Part shown: positions 11,441 through 22,746 of the stretch, one piece after another
Layout: every line of letters begins with the position of its first letter
How positions within the stretch are numbered: the stretch's first letter is position 1
Source: Gigantopelta aegis
Lineage: Eukaryota; Mollusca; Gastropoda; Neomphalida; Peltospiridae
Assembly: GCF_016097555.1 (NCBI RefSeq)
Contig: NC_054713.1
Span: 8,916,867 to 8,980,866 of the forward strand
DNA length: 64,000 bases
Direction of reading: 5' to 3'
Position numbers and translations under genes: made by a program
The notes under the pieces: generated by a model
Databases searched by the model: none
What the model was told of the DNA's origin: nothing
Seen by the model: the letters and a program-made list of their open reading frames with translations, nothing else

Positions 11441-12160
11441 CCGTCTTTTGAAATTAGCTTTCTCTATTTCTTTTTCGTAATTAATTTTTTTAATTATTGT
11501 TATTATTATTTTTTTTTAGATATATTTAGTTTTTGCGTCATTTGAAACTATATTGGGATTACATCGCCCAAATATCATTCCTCAAAAAAAGAAACTTGAA
11601 ATTGGTAAAACTAATGCTATCGGATTATATTTTACTGAATCAAAGACATCGTACAGACAATCAAGTAAGTTAGCGAATGGTGATGCAAAAACACTGTAAA
11701 ACGTGTGTGGGTTTTTTGGGGTTTAAAAAAAAAAAAAAAAAATATAATTTATTTTTATTATTATTAAACTTTGAAAATCAAAGTCAAGTTTCTTTTTTTG
11801 AAGAGTATATAGTCGCCACTATATTGTATCAGCTATTACATTAAGCTCGATCTAATTTCATTTCTTTTTAAAATAATTTTAATTAACAAGCTACGAACAT
11901 ATATCTAAAATTCCATTAGATAGCGTCTATGAAATCGGATCTTGGGCATTTGTATGATGATGAGCGATGTACACGATTTCGGTTCGTGATTGTGTGTATA
12001 TATTCTGCGAGTGAGACACGTTTTTAAACTTACAGCAATATAGTGGACGCCATGTCTCAGGTAGGCATTGTTGAATTATTATTTAAATTTTAATTTTAGG
12101 CATTAGTCTGTAGTAAGTAGGGAGAGGGGTGGTAATTTATTTATTTCGTCCCCTACCGAT
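11441..12160. other. Intergenic, nothing recognised
   Basis: AT-rich DNA with an A-run at 11726-11742 and no conserved reading frame. Confidence 0.6.
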
Positions 12161-12162
12161 CC

Positions 12163-12602
<440 letters not shown>

Positions 12603-12717
12603 AACTCTTTTTGTTTTGTATCATATAGTTAGAGACCATGATTGAATTCATGAAGATGAATATACATTGTTAACAGTCATGACCCTTGAATTTTTAAATA
12701 TTTTATATCCATCCCCA

Positions 12718-13105
12718 GCCTCGGTGGCGTAGTGGTTAGGCCATCGGTCTACAGGCTGGTAGGTACTGGGTTCGGAACCCAGTCGTGGCATGGGATTTTT
12801 AATCCAGATACTGACTCCAAACCCTGAGTGAGTGCTCCGCAAGGCTCAGAGGGTAGATCTAAACCACTTGCACCGACCAGTGATCCATAACTGGTTCAAC
12901 AAAGGCCATGGTTTTTGCTATCCTGCCTGTGGGAAGCGCAAATAAAAGATCCCTTGTTGCTAATCGGAAAGAGTAGCCCATGTAGTGGCGACAGCGGGTT
13001 TCCTCTCAAAATCTGTGTGGTCCTTAACATTATGTCTGACGCCATATAACCGTAAATAAAATGTGTTGAGTGCGTCGTTAAATAAAACATTTCTTTCTTT
13101 CCATC
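12718..13105 (+). repeat. SINE-A, near full-length
   Basis: Head gcctcggtggcgtagtggtt and box B ggttcggaaccc. The tail is of the second type (gtccttaacattatgtctga, ataaccgtaaataaaatgtg) ending gtcgttaaataaaac. A tccatccc direct repeat on both sides may be the TSD. Confidence 0.93.
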
Positions 13106-13171
13106 CCAAGCTAGCTCACTGGCCATGCCAGAGATATGGCCTGAAGCCATAGGGGTAAAGGGGCACGTTAA

Positions 13172-13531
13172 AGGCGCATTCCCTCGTTTCAACTCGTAAA
13201 AATGGACACTAAGTTTAGTTAATCTACAAACCTGAAACACATTTGGATAAAGTGAAAGAAGAGTCTGTGGCGTTAAAACCGGGAAATATGCTTAAAAATA
13301 GATTAAAACTCGAATCAATAACCGCTACTTCTCAGACTCATGTGCGTTTTTAAAAATATGAAAATGCATTTCATGGTATTAGAAACAACAGGATGACCAG
13401 AAACACTTCGGTTCTACGGAAATGGATAATCTAAACAATAAAATATAAGTAATGTTTGATTTCAGTCATCATAAACGGCTCTGACAGTGTGAAAAATATG
13501 CTGTAGTGTTTAAAAACTAAGGTCTGTCTCT
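13172..13531. repeat. MITE-E flanked by TTAA
   Basis: TTAA at 13168-13171 and 13532-13535 encloses an element with partial TIRs (left gcattccctcgtttcaac, right ttaaaaactaaggtctgtc). Its inside matches 40880-41212 and, inverted, 21315-21780 (ggatgaccagaaacacttcg). TTAA targets suggest piggyBac-type mobilisation. Confidence 0.75.
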
Positions 13532-13784
13532 TTAAGAGAGTTCAAGATCAAGATAGTGTTTTGGGACTTTCTTTTCTTTTTTTTTTTTTTTTGCAATGCG
13601 TCAAGATATTTATGATGTATTTTGTATATAGCTATAAGAGTTCATGGAGATTTTCTTATTGACAGTTATTGCCTTGACTTTGGAGATATTACAGCCATCA
13701 TTGTTTTAGACATTTTTCCAATGATACTGAGCTGACATATGTAGCTTTGTCGTGCAGTTAGAGATACATTTAATTGTCGTGAAA

Positions 13785-13987
<203 letters not shown>

Positions 13988-14192
13988 TTGTCCACTTTTT
14001 AATGCTCTTCGTTAGATAAAAGCAACAATGACGTAATTAAATCAATCCCCTTCTACTGCAGTAACGTCATAATATGTATGACGTCATATTTAGCAGTTAT
14101 TTAGCAGTTCCTTTCTGAAGATAAGATTGAAACATGTAAAAGGATAATTATTTCTTTAAATTATTTTTGTAAATACATATATACTGTACACT

Positions 14193-14915
14193 TGGTTTGA
14201 TTTGATAAATTGTGATTATTGTGTCTTCGTGTGGCTTTGATTTGTTAAATTGTGATTATTGTGTCTTCGTGTAGCTTTGATTTGTTAAATTGTGATTATT
14301 GTGTCTTTGTGTAGCTTTGATTTGTAAAATTGTGATTATTGTGTCTTCGTGTAGCTTTGATTTGTTAAATTGTGATTATTGTGTCTTCGTGTAGCTTTGA
14401 TTTGTAAAATTGTGATTATTGTGTCTTTGTGTAGCTTTGATTTGTTAAATTGTGATTATTGTGTCTTCGTGTGTCACTGATTTGTAAAATTGTTATTATT
14501 GTGTCTTTGTGTGTCACTGATTTGTTAAATTGTGATTATCGTGTCTTCGTGTGTCACTGATTTGTAAAATTGTTATTATTGTGACTTTGTGTGTCATTGA
14601 TTTGTAAAATTGTGATTATTGCTTCTTCGTGTAGCTTTGATTTGTAAAATTGTGATTATTGTGTCTTCGTGTAGCTTTGATTTGTAAAATTGTGATTATT
14701 GTGTCTTCGTGTGTCACTGATTTGTAAAATTGTTATTATTGTTTCTTCGTGTAGCTTTGATTTGTAAAATTGTGATTATTGTGTCTTCGTGTAGCTTTGA
14801 TTTGTTAAATTGTGATTTTTGTGTGTTTGTGTGCCACTGATTTGTTAAATTGTTATTATTGTGTCTTTGTGTGTCATTGATTTGTTAAATTGTTATTACT
14901 GTGTCTTCTGTGGAT
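14193..14915. repeat. 40-bp minisatellite, about 18 copies
   Basis: Unit ctttgatttgttaaattgtg + attattgtgtcttcgtgtag. Two main variants exist: one ends gtagctttga, the other gtgtcactga (often with ttattatt). They occur in blocks rather than strictly alternating. The array decays near 14900. Confidence 0.97.
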
Positions 14916-15164
14916 TTAATATTTCAAGTAGAGATTATTGTGACTTCGTGTGGCTTAGATGTTTAAAATGTTGATTATTGTGATTGTTGTTGTTATTGAT
15001 GTTACATTATCATTGTCTGTGTTTATTATCACGAGATTGTTTTGTAATATGCTATAAATTCAATTGAGTTTGAATTGTATCCCTTCTATACTTTGCGTCG
15101 TATTAGCACTTACTTATTTAACGATCTCAGTTAAAGGTTAACATTCAACTTCAAGCACGACAAA

Positions 15165-15440
15165 TACCCCGGTGGTGTCGTGGTTAAGCCATCGGACTTA
15201 AGGCTGGTAGGTGCAGGGTTCGCAGCCCGGTACCGCCTCCCGCCCAAATCGAGTTTAAACGACTTAGTGGGTACGTGTAAGACCACTATCCCCTCTTCTC
15301 TCTCATTAACCACTAACAACTAACCACTAACTCTCTGTCCTGGATAGACAGCTCAGATAGCTGAGGTGTGTTTGAGCCCAGGACAGCGTGTTTGGAACCT
15401 TATTTGGATATAAGCACGAAAATAAGTTGAAATGAAATAA
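15165..15440 (+). repeat. SINE-D, near full-length
   Basis: tRNA-like head ggtggtgtcgtggttaagcc with box B gggttcgcagcc. Body gacttagtgggtacgtgtaa. Tail gatataagcacgaaaataag and ttgaaatgaaat. Confidence 0.88.
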
Positions 15441-16640
15441 ATTAATTAAGCACGACTGGTTGAGCACCATAGCCTCTATTAGAAATTCTCGAGAAAAAAA
15501 AATAGACAGAGTTACGTCCCCTAACCACTAACCACTTCCGGCGCGTTCCGGTTACAGTTAGAATGGCTGATGACCACAGTTGTTTGTGAATCTTCAGCTC
15601 AGATTTATGCTTGCTAGTCCCTGGCATCATAAATGTCCCCACCTATGCTTTAAAAATAAAGAATGATACAGGTAAAAATTAAGTTGATGAATTTGCATTT
15701 TGTTATAACTGACCATGTGTTAAATATAGGAGATGAATCTAGCGAGTTTTTTTTCAAAACTGCAATCTCGCCTCACATTATCATAATTTCATTTAAACAT
15801 ACAAAACACACCTGCAGTTTTAAGGAATTGTATATGACAGTAACACAGTTGTAATAGATAATAGAAACATGTTTATAGTGCGTCCCCCGGGGAACGCATT
15901 TCTTCATACTATGGAATTTACTACAAGCTATTTATTTCTGAGCCGCTTGTTTTCTACATTACACACAACAATAGTATATATTTGTTATTTCCAAAACACT
16001 TGTATTTTTATTTTTACGTCAAACCAAATTGAAATTATTTACAAAACCAACAAAACAACCATTTTTGTATGAGGATGGGACGAACTATATGTAATATTCC
16101 GATCAGAACAGTCCCCTTCCCCACGTGGTATATTATCTTTGGGTTTTTTCAATGTATTTCCGGGGACGCATGGCCCGACCCCTCCCCTAAAAACACCACT
16201 AGCCAGTCTAGAATTCCTCTACGCAATTTCCTGTACACGCGCCTGTATGACTAAATATTTCGTTTGCTGCAAATTAGGCCTATATACATTGCATTATAAA
16301 GTGTAAATTTTGCTGTCATAAAAGCTAAATATATCATTTAACCTAAAAACATCTACCTATAGTAACAGTACTTTGTGTAAACATATTTATGTTAGTCTTG
16401 CATGCCGATTATTTAAGGTTAAATGTTAAAATGAAGACATTGTTCTATACATGATTATAAGCGTAAGTGGCAGGCAAAACAAAAAACCTAATATTTTAAA
16501 AATATCCCCCCCCCCCAAAACAGTTTTACCCCCCCCCCAAGAAAACCCCAGTAACAACAACAAATCTGCCCCCAAATAAACAATAGCCTACAAAACAAGC
16601 CCACACACCAGTACACACGCATAACCAAAAACATAACCCA
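15441..16640. other. Intergenic, nothing recognised
   Basis: AT-rich, with C-runs around 16507-16540 and no supported coding sequence, RNA gene or transposon. Confidence 0.55.
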
Positions 16641-16649
16641 GACGAACGC

Positions 16650-16687
16650 GCACATTTATATATATATATATACACATATACATATAC

Positions 16688-16736
<49 letters not shown>

Positions 16737-16864
16737 TACATATACATATCCATATACATATACATATATATACATACATATACATACATATACATACATA
16801 TACACATATATATATATATACATATATATACATATATATACATATATATACATATATATACATA

Positions 16865-16932
<68 letters not shown>
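16650..16932. repeat. Compound (TA)n/(CA)n/(CATA)n microsatellite
   Basis: Dinucleotide and tetranucleotide runs of TA, CACATA and CATATA. They give long Tyr/Ile/Cys-repeat reading frames that are artefacts. Confidence 0.97.
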
Positions 16933-16934
<2 letters not shown>

Positions 16935-17090
16935 AATTGACTGCAATTAGTTTTTGGTTCATGCAAGTATGAACCGAAAAACGATTTGCACACTGTATGA
17001 TCCCGCGTAGAGGGTCATACGAAAGTGTGCACATCGTTTTTTCGGTTCACACTTGCATGAACCAAAATATAATTGCAGTCAAATCTTATA
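16933..17090. repeat. Imperfect palindrome, arms about 75 bp
   Basis: gactgcaattagtttttggt, tcatgcaagtatgaaccga and ttgcacactgtatgatccc on the left are mirrored on the right by gggtcatac, gtgtgcacatcg, tcggttcacacttgcatgaa and aattgcagtc. The centre lies near 17009. It abuts the microsatellite. Confidence 0.9.
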
Positions 17091-17786
17091 ATTAAATTTA
17101 TATGCATACTTTAACAATACATAACTGAATTTATTTAGTTTAGCTTTAAATACTTCATTGATACTTATGTCGCGTAAGAATGCGAACGTTCATTCACTAT
17201 CATTTGAATCAGGTGAATTTTTTTGTAAATGACCTCATTTCCTCTAGCTGCTGTGCATTTTTACGGATCGTTTAGTTATATTGGAAGGAATTGTCCTATT
17301 CGTGTTTAGTTTATATTTTATGAACGAAGAGAAAGTATCTAACATTTATGCTGTTGGTGGAAACGTTTAATTTTCGCCAACAGCTGTAGAATATCGCATA
17401 CAAGTAAGTTACAGAAGTAAAGTTTTCTACATGATTTCTTTGGCCACCAACCGAGTCTCATGTCATAATTAGCGAAGAGGTTGGGGTTTTTGGGTGTGTT
17501 TTTTTTTAAAAATCAATGCGTATATAATATATAGCTACATGTCTACTCTGCTATAGCATTTTCCATTAATTTATCGTATACATTTTGTGTAGCTTTCACG
17601 TGTGTTTTCTTCAAAATATCTAAATATGATTGCCAGAATATCCGTCTTGTTGCACAAAAGTAGTGCGAGTCAGTGGGAGGTAGTAGGCGTGGCTTAAATT
17701 GTTTCGGTTCATCGAGATATGAACGAAAAAAAGTAAGCACCTCTGAACCAATCAGATTGCCGTAAAGTGTATAGACGCAAAGAAAA

Positions 17787-17791
<5 letters not shown>
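17091..17791. other. Intergenic, nothing recognised
   Basis: AT-rich. A short cggttcatcgagatatgaac near 17704 echoes the motif of the palindrome before it. No gene seen. Confidence 0.5.

Positions 17792-17869
<78 letters not shown>
17792..17869. repeat. (TA)n microsatellite
   Basis: About 39 uninterrupted TA units. Confidence 0.97.
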
Positions 17870-18539
17870 TATGGAATGCTTTATGGTTGAGCATAATATT
17901 AATAATTGCTGATAGATAATCATAGTCGATCGTAACTATTATATTACACATGAAATTGTGTCCGTTACACTATGTCCGTCTGACAATAACACTGGACGCT
18001 GCTCCGATTTGTTTGCGAGTCAGACAGTAGAAACATTATCGTTAGGCGAGGAAGTGAATTTCTGTATCGTTAGTTTCATTATTACTACTGTATAGGTCGT
18101 TGTTAATAATGCAGCTAGCGGTACAGAAAATCGCCATTTAGTAAAATTAATGTACACTTCCGTTCGTACACAGTGATATACACACAAACACATGCATATT
18201 ACTTGCAAATATTCAGTTTAACAATCAGTTTAACAATTCTGATAGAGCAATAGTAGAAATGCACTATCACCATCTCAGAATGGATATATAGAGGATATAT
18301 GTTGTTTGTTTTTTTGTGTTTTTTTGTCAAATATGATTTATATCTCATCGAGTGAAGTTTGCAATCATATCTCACGAGTCGCGCTTGCATGAAATGTTCT
18401 GTTTATTATATAACTTTTGTTAATTTACCTTTATTTTTAAAATGCCAGCAGCGAAATAGTTCTGACTTTCTAAGAGTGAAGATAACACTTTCTACAGTGA
18501 CGATAACACACTTTAGAGTGAAATAGTGAAATTTTCACT
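17870..18539. other. Intergenic, nothing recognised
   Basis: No coding or RNA signal seen. Short self-complementary patches (tttcactctaaa, agagtgaaa) lie near 18510-18545. Confidence 0.5.
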
Positions 18540-18551
18540 CTAAAATGTGTT

Positions 18552-18855
18552 ATGAATGAATGAATGAATGAATGAATGAATGAATGAATGTTTAACGACA
18601 CCCCAGCACGAAAAATACATCGGCTATTGAGTGTCAAACTATGGTAATGCAAACAAATAAGGTGATGATCAACATCAATATAAAAATTCAAGATTTAAAT
18701 AAAAACAGTGTAAAGAACTGTGCAAAAATACAAATATCACAGATACACATGTAGATACTGACTTATACTCAAAATTTCAATTTGTGCTGTATTGGCCATT
18801 CTCAAAGAGAATGTTACACCCCTGCGCCACGGTGAGGTTACAGCACGCGCAGGGG
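18552..18855 (-). mobile_element. SINE-C, apparently full-length, 12-bp TSD
   Basis: Flanked by ctaaaatgtgtt at 18540-18551 and 18856-18867. On the minus strand the head begins cccctgcgcgtgctgtaacc, then ggcgcaggggtgtaacattc, and the tail ends gtgctggggtgtcgttaaac followed by (ATTC)n. This is the only copy in the window with a complete head, so it defines the family at about 304 bp. Confidence 0.92.
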
Positions 18856-18867
18856 CTAAAATGTGTT

Positions 18868-19920
18868 GTTATAGTCACTGAGTGAGATATTTCACTAAAT
18901 GTTACATAATAAATTACTATACTACATCCCCATGAAAATGTGTTGGGCTGGTAGGGGACATGTATTGCTTTATAGTCCAGTCAATTTAACCCCACAACTT
19001 CGTAAACCCAAAGCATATTAGAATAGAGAACAGAAATTATTATTATTTATTTATTTTCATTTATTTAAAAAAAAAAATTTGCATTCACATATGTATCTAG
19101 TATCAAATATTAAAAATCCGCTCTCAAAACTCCTTGATAAATGTGATTGGGTTTGTTTTGGGTTGTTGTTGTGTGTTTTTTGTTTGTTTGTTTTTTGGGG
19201 GTTTTTTTTTTTTTGGGGGGTTTTTTTTTTTTTTTTTTTTTTGAGGGGGGAGGGGGGGGTAAAAAGTTGAAAAAAGTAATAAAATGTTGGGGTTTTTTTT
19301 TTAATAAATTTGTATTATGATTCTATTCCTTCTTCATGTTTGTGTTTATCATTAAAGGGCATACAAACACACATAAAATATAACGTTTTGTGTTAAGTAA
19401 GTAGAATTAGTAATATTTAGAATTAAAAAAATGCTTGTTTAACACAATAATTTACATTTTTTAAAACAAAATACACACGTCTCTTAAAGTCAGGTCCAAT
19501 TTCACGAAATGTGACATGGGAGCATTTTGTTTTAGGATTTGGTCCAACACAGGTTTTAAATCTAATATGGAGACGCTGAGTACCCCAACAATATATTGGG
19601 CATCTGAGAAATTACGTTTTACGGTTCAAAATGGTAGAAAACGAAATGGCGGGAAATTGTGTAATAAAAAGTATATAACTGGTATCCCAACGATCTTTAT
19701 AGCATTTTTATGGCATTAGCATGTGTGTTTATACATTAATTTATAAAAATCTATTTTTAAAATCTGAAAATTTAATTTTATTGTCAAATGGTGAAAAACA
19801 AGATGGCGGAAAACAAAATGGCGGCAATTTGTAATCCAATTTATAAATTCGACATTGAAGTCTTACGATGGGCATTATTTGATGCTATAAATGTTAAAAA
19901 AATATAATTTAAATTTGATT
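18868..19920. other. Intergenic with homopolymers
   Basis: T- and G-runs around 19185-19260. Repeated phrases aaaatggtagaaaacgaaat and caagatggcggaaaac near 19630 and 19800. No gene recognised. Confidence 0.5.
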
Positions 19921-19990
19921 TTGTTTAACAATACCACTAGAGCACATTGATTTATTAATCATCGGCTATTGAGTGTCAAACATTTGGTAA
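19921..19990 (-). repeat. SINE-B tail fragment
   Basis: tttgtttaacaataccacta, gagcacattgatttattaat, catcggctattgagtgtcaa. Confidence 0.75.
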
Positions 19991-20346
19991 ATTTTTTTTT
20001 TAAAGTACCATTTTCTACCCCCCTCACAACATCCTCCCACCCCTCACAACACCCTACCCCCACTTCCAATTTTAATTCTGATGCTAATCAGAAACAATAT
20101 TTTACCTGTTTTTATTCCCTTCAATGAGTAACACAAAAAAGAAGGAATATAATCATAATATAAACTTATAAAAAGATTCCAAAAATCTCCAATTTTATTA
20201 CTTTTTTCAATTTTTACTCCCCCCCCCAAATTTAAAAAATAAATAAAAATAAAAATAAATAAATAAATAAAACAGCCCCACAAAACCCCCACAAAAAACA
20301 ACAAACAAACAAACAAACAAACAAAACAAAACAAACTCCCCCCCAA

Positions 20347-20381
<35 letters not shown>

Positions 20382-20680
20382 ATATTTAGCACGCAGTTTG
20401 GAGAGTGGGTTTTTAATATGTTATATAGAATGCATATATGAATAAAAGTAAAAAACAAACCTAATAATAATACATTTCTGTTCTAATTTGTTTTGTGTCA
20501 AACCATATATTGACTGGACTATTAGTAATACTGTACTCTCAGAATGCTTATGGCTATTGAACATAAATCCATTCGTATACTTACCTTTATTTGACACTTA
20601 GTAGTCGCTGTTTGTCGTGCTGGCGTGCAGTTAAATATTGATTAATTTGAACATATGCAAACTGCAACATGTTAAACGAG
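19991..20680. other. Intergenic with poly-C tract
   Basis: C-run of about 34 at 20347-20380, (ACAA)n and (AAAT)n patches. No coding region supported. Confidence 0.6.
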
Positions 20681-20683
20681 CTC

Positions 20684-20757
20684 AGTAGTTCGGAGGTTAA
20701 GCATATGGATTGTTAAGCTGAAGACAGTGGTTCAAATCCCGCCAAGGCTGGCTAAAA
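20684..20757 (+). repeat. tRNA-like SINE head or tRNA relic
   Basis: gagctcagtagttcggaggt resembles an A-box segment, and ggttcaaatcccgcc is a good B box with correct spacing for a tRNA-derived pol III promoter. The arms do not form a clean cloverleaf, and the following 150 bp are not shared with the other SINEs here, so a functional tRNA is unlikely. Confidence 0.5.
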
Positions 20758-20911
20758 CTTCGAATCACATTTCTCATCTGTCATTCGTTGCTATCCTATT
20801 CATTATAACAGTGTTCCATTCATTAAGCTGGCCTGGCCCACGACACTACCTAATGATAATCGGCTATAGTGGACGATAGTAGGTAGATGAATATGAATTC
20901 TTAAAGGGACA

Positions 20912-21304
20912 CCGGCCTCGGTGGCGTCGTGGCAGGCCATCGGTCTAATGGCTGGTAGGTACTGGGTTCGGATCCCAGTCGAGGCATGGGATTTTTAATC
21001 CAGATACCGACTCCAAACCCTGAGTGAGTGCTCCGCAAGGCTCAATGGGTAGGTGTAAACCACTTGCACCGACCAGTGATCCATAACTGGTTCAACAAAG
21101 GCCATGGTTTGTGCTATCCTGCCTGTGGGAAGCGCAAATAAAAGATCCCTTGCTGCCTGTCGTAAAAAAGAGTAGCCTATGTGGCGACAGCGGGTTTCCT
21201 CTAAAAACAGTGTCAGAATGACCATATGTTTGACGTCCAATAGCCGATGATAAGATAAAAAATCAATGTGCTCTAGTGGCGTTGTTAAATAAAACAAACT
21301 TTAC
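20912..21304 (+). mobile_element. SINE-A, full-length, 14-bp TSD
   Basis: Head ccggcctcggtggcgtcgtg, box B ggttcggatcc, tail gtcgttaaataaaac-like (gttgttaaataaaacaaac). Direct repeats ttcttaaagggaca at 20898-20911 and 21305-21318. The target is the TTAA-containing end of MITE-E. Confidence 0.95.
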
Positions 21305-21314
21305 TTCTTAAAGG

Positions 21315-21780
21315 GACAGACTCCAGTTTTTAAACACTACAGCATATTTTGCACTATTAGAGTCGTTTATGATCATTGAAATCAAACATTAGTTATATTT
21401 CATCTTTAGATTATCCATTGCCGTAGAACCGAAGTGTTTCTGGTCACCCTGGTGTTTCTAACACCAAAACAAATTATGCTTTTTCATATTTTAAAAAACG
21501 CACTTGCGTCTGAGAAGTAGCGGCTATTGATTTGAGTTCTAGTCTATTTTTAAGGATATGTCCCGCTTTCAACGTCACAGACTCTTCTTTCACTCTGTTG
21601 TAACTTTACCATAGTTTGACACCCAATAGCCGATGTATTTTTCGTGCTGGGGTGTCGTTAAACATTCATTCATTTATTCATTCATTCATTCATTCTATTG
21701 TAACTTTTTCCAAATGAGTTACAGGTTTGTAAATTAACTAAATTTAGTGTCCATTTTTTAACGTGTTAAAACTAGGATCT
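21315..21780. repeat. MITE-E, inverted relative to 13172-13531
   Basis: Begins agggacagactccagttttt and ends aaaactaggatctgcgacct. Internal ccgaagtgtttctggtcacc matches the reverse complement of the 13.2-kb copy. It is split by a SINE-C at 21608-21697. Confidence 0.8.
21608..21697 (+). mobile_element. SINE-C fragment in MITE-E, 10-bp TSD
   Basis: gacacccaatagccgatgta and gctggggtgtcgttaaac plus (ATTC)n, flanked by ttgtaacttt at 21598-21607 and 21698-21707. Confidence 0.88.
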
Positions 21781-21796
21781 GCGACCTTTAAGCTTA

Positions 21797-21982
21797 CCAA
21801 AACACTCTCCAACGTGGTCAGGTAAGTAAAGAGCAAACGCTGATAGGACGCGGAAGGTACAAAACACTCCCCAACGTGGTCAGGTAAGTAAAGAGCAAAC
21901 GCTGATAGGACGCGGAAGGTACAAAACACTCTCCAGCGTGGTCAGGTAAGTAAAGAGCAAACGCTGATAGGACGCGGAAGGT
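21797..21982. repeat. 62-bp tandem repeat, 3 copies
   Basis: Unit acaaaacactccccaacgtg, gtcaggtaagtaaagagcaa, acgctgataggacgcggaag. Copies are over 95% identical. Each holds the perfect splice-donor-like string caggtaagt. Confidence 0.95.
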
Positions 21983-22016
21983 GTGTGGCACAGAGGACCA
22001 CAGGTAACAGTTGAGT

Positions 22017-22746
22017 ACGTCTTTCGGTTGGACAGACAAGGACATGGTTGTGGAAGTAAAAAGTAAAAGAAGTTGAAAAACCGATGAACCGGGATGACAT
22101 GAGATGGGATAGGAGCGTTGGGTATTAATGGGACATTCCTGAGTTTGCTGCCTTGTAAGATGTTTCCGACTAATAAAATATTTCTACCAGAAAACTTACA
22201 TATTAAATATTTTTTCTTGTTTAGAATATCATTTTCTGTATATTCAATGTGTGTCTGGTCGTCTTAATATTTGTAAGAAGCCTAAACTGGATTTTGTCTT
22301 CTAATAATTTCGTACGTACAAAAAACATTTTTTAGGAAATAAAATGAAATTTAACCTAGTACAAATATTATAACGATAAGAAACACATTCTATATTGATG
22401 AACACATTTAATATTCAGCCACTAATATTTTATGCCAGTCATTCATAATTTAAAAAAAATACTGTCAAATATTTATCAATAAAGTATATTTTAAATTAGC
22501 ATGTGGATTATTTGTGTGATAACGAGAGTTTGATTAAAAACTAATTAAAGGGACATTCCTGAGTTTGATCCAATTTTTAAGATGTTATCGACTAACGCAG
22601 ACTTTTTAACGATTGTAATTACATATCAAATATATTTTTCTGCATAAAATATTAGTGGCTGAATATTAAATGTGTTCATCGGTTTTTCAACTTCTTTTAC
22701 TTTCTACTTCCACAACCAAGTCCTTATTTATCCAACCGAAAGACGT
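22017..22746. repeat. Inverted 73-bp arms around two partial TTAA MITEs
   Basis: Left arm 22017-22089 (acgtctttcggttggac...gaaaaaccgatgaac) is the reverse complement of the right arm 22674-22746. Between them, after TTAA at 22125-22128 and again at 22545-22548, begin copies of the gggacattcctgagtttg MITE (MITE-P; see 36262-36865). The second runs in the opposite sense, since it starts with the other element end. Confidence 0.8.

Noticed and set aside
16526..17034. Overlapping Tyr/Ile/Cys-repeat open frames of 96-148 codons
   Set aside because: They are the three frames of a TA/CA microsatellite.
20684..20757. Possible functional tRNA gene
   Set aside because: B box is good, but the acceptor and anticodon stems do not pair well; more like a SINE head or relic.
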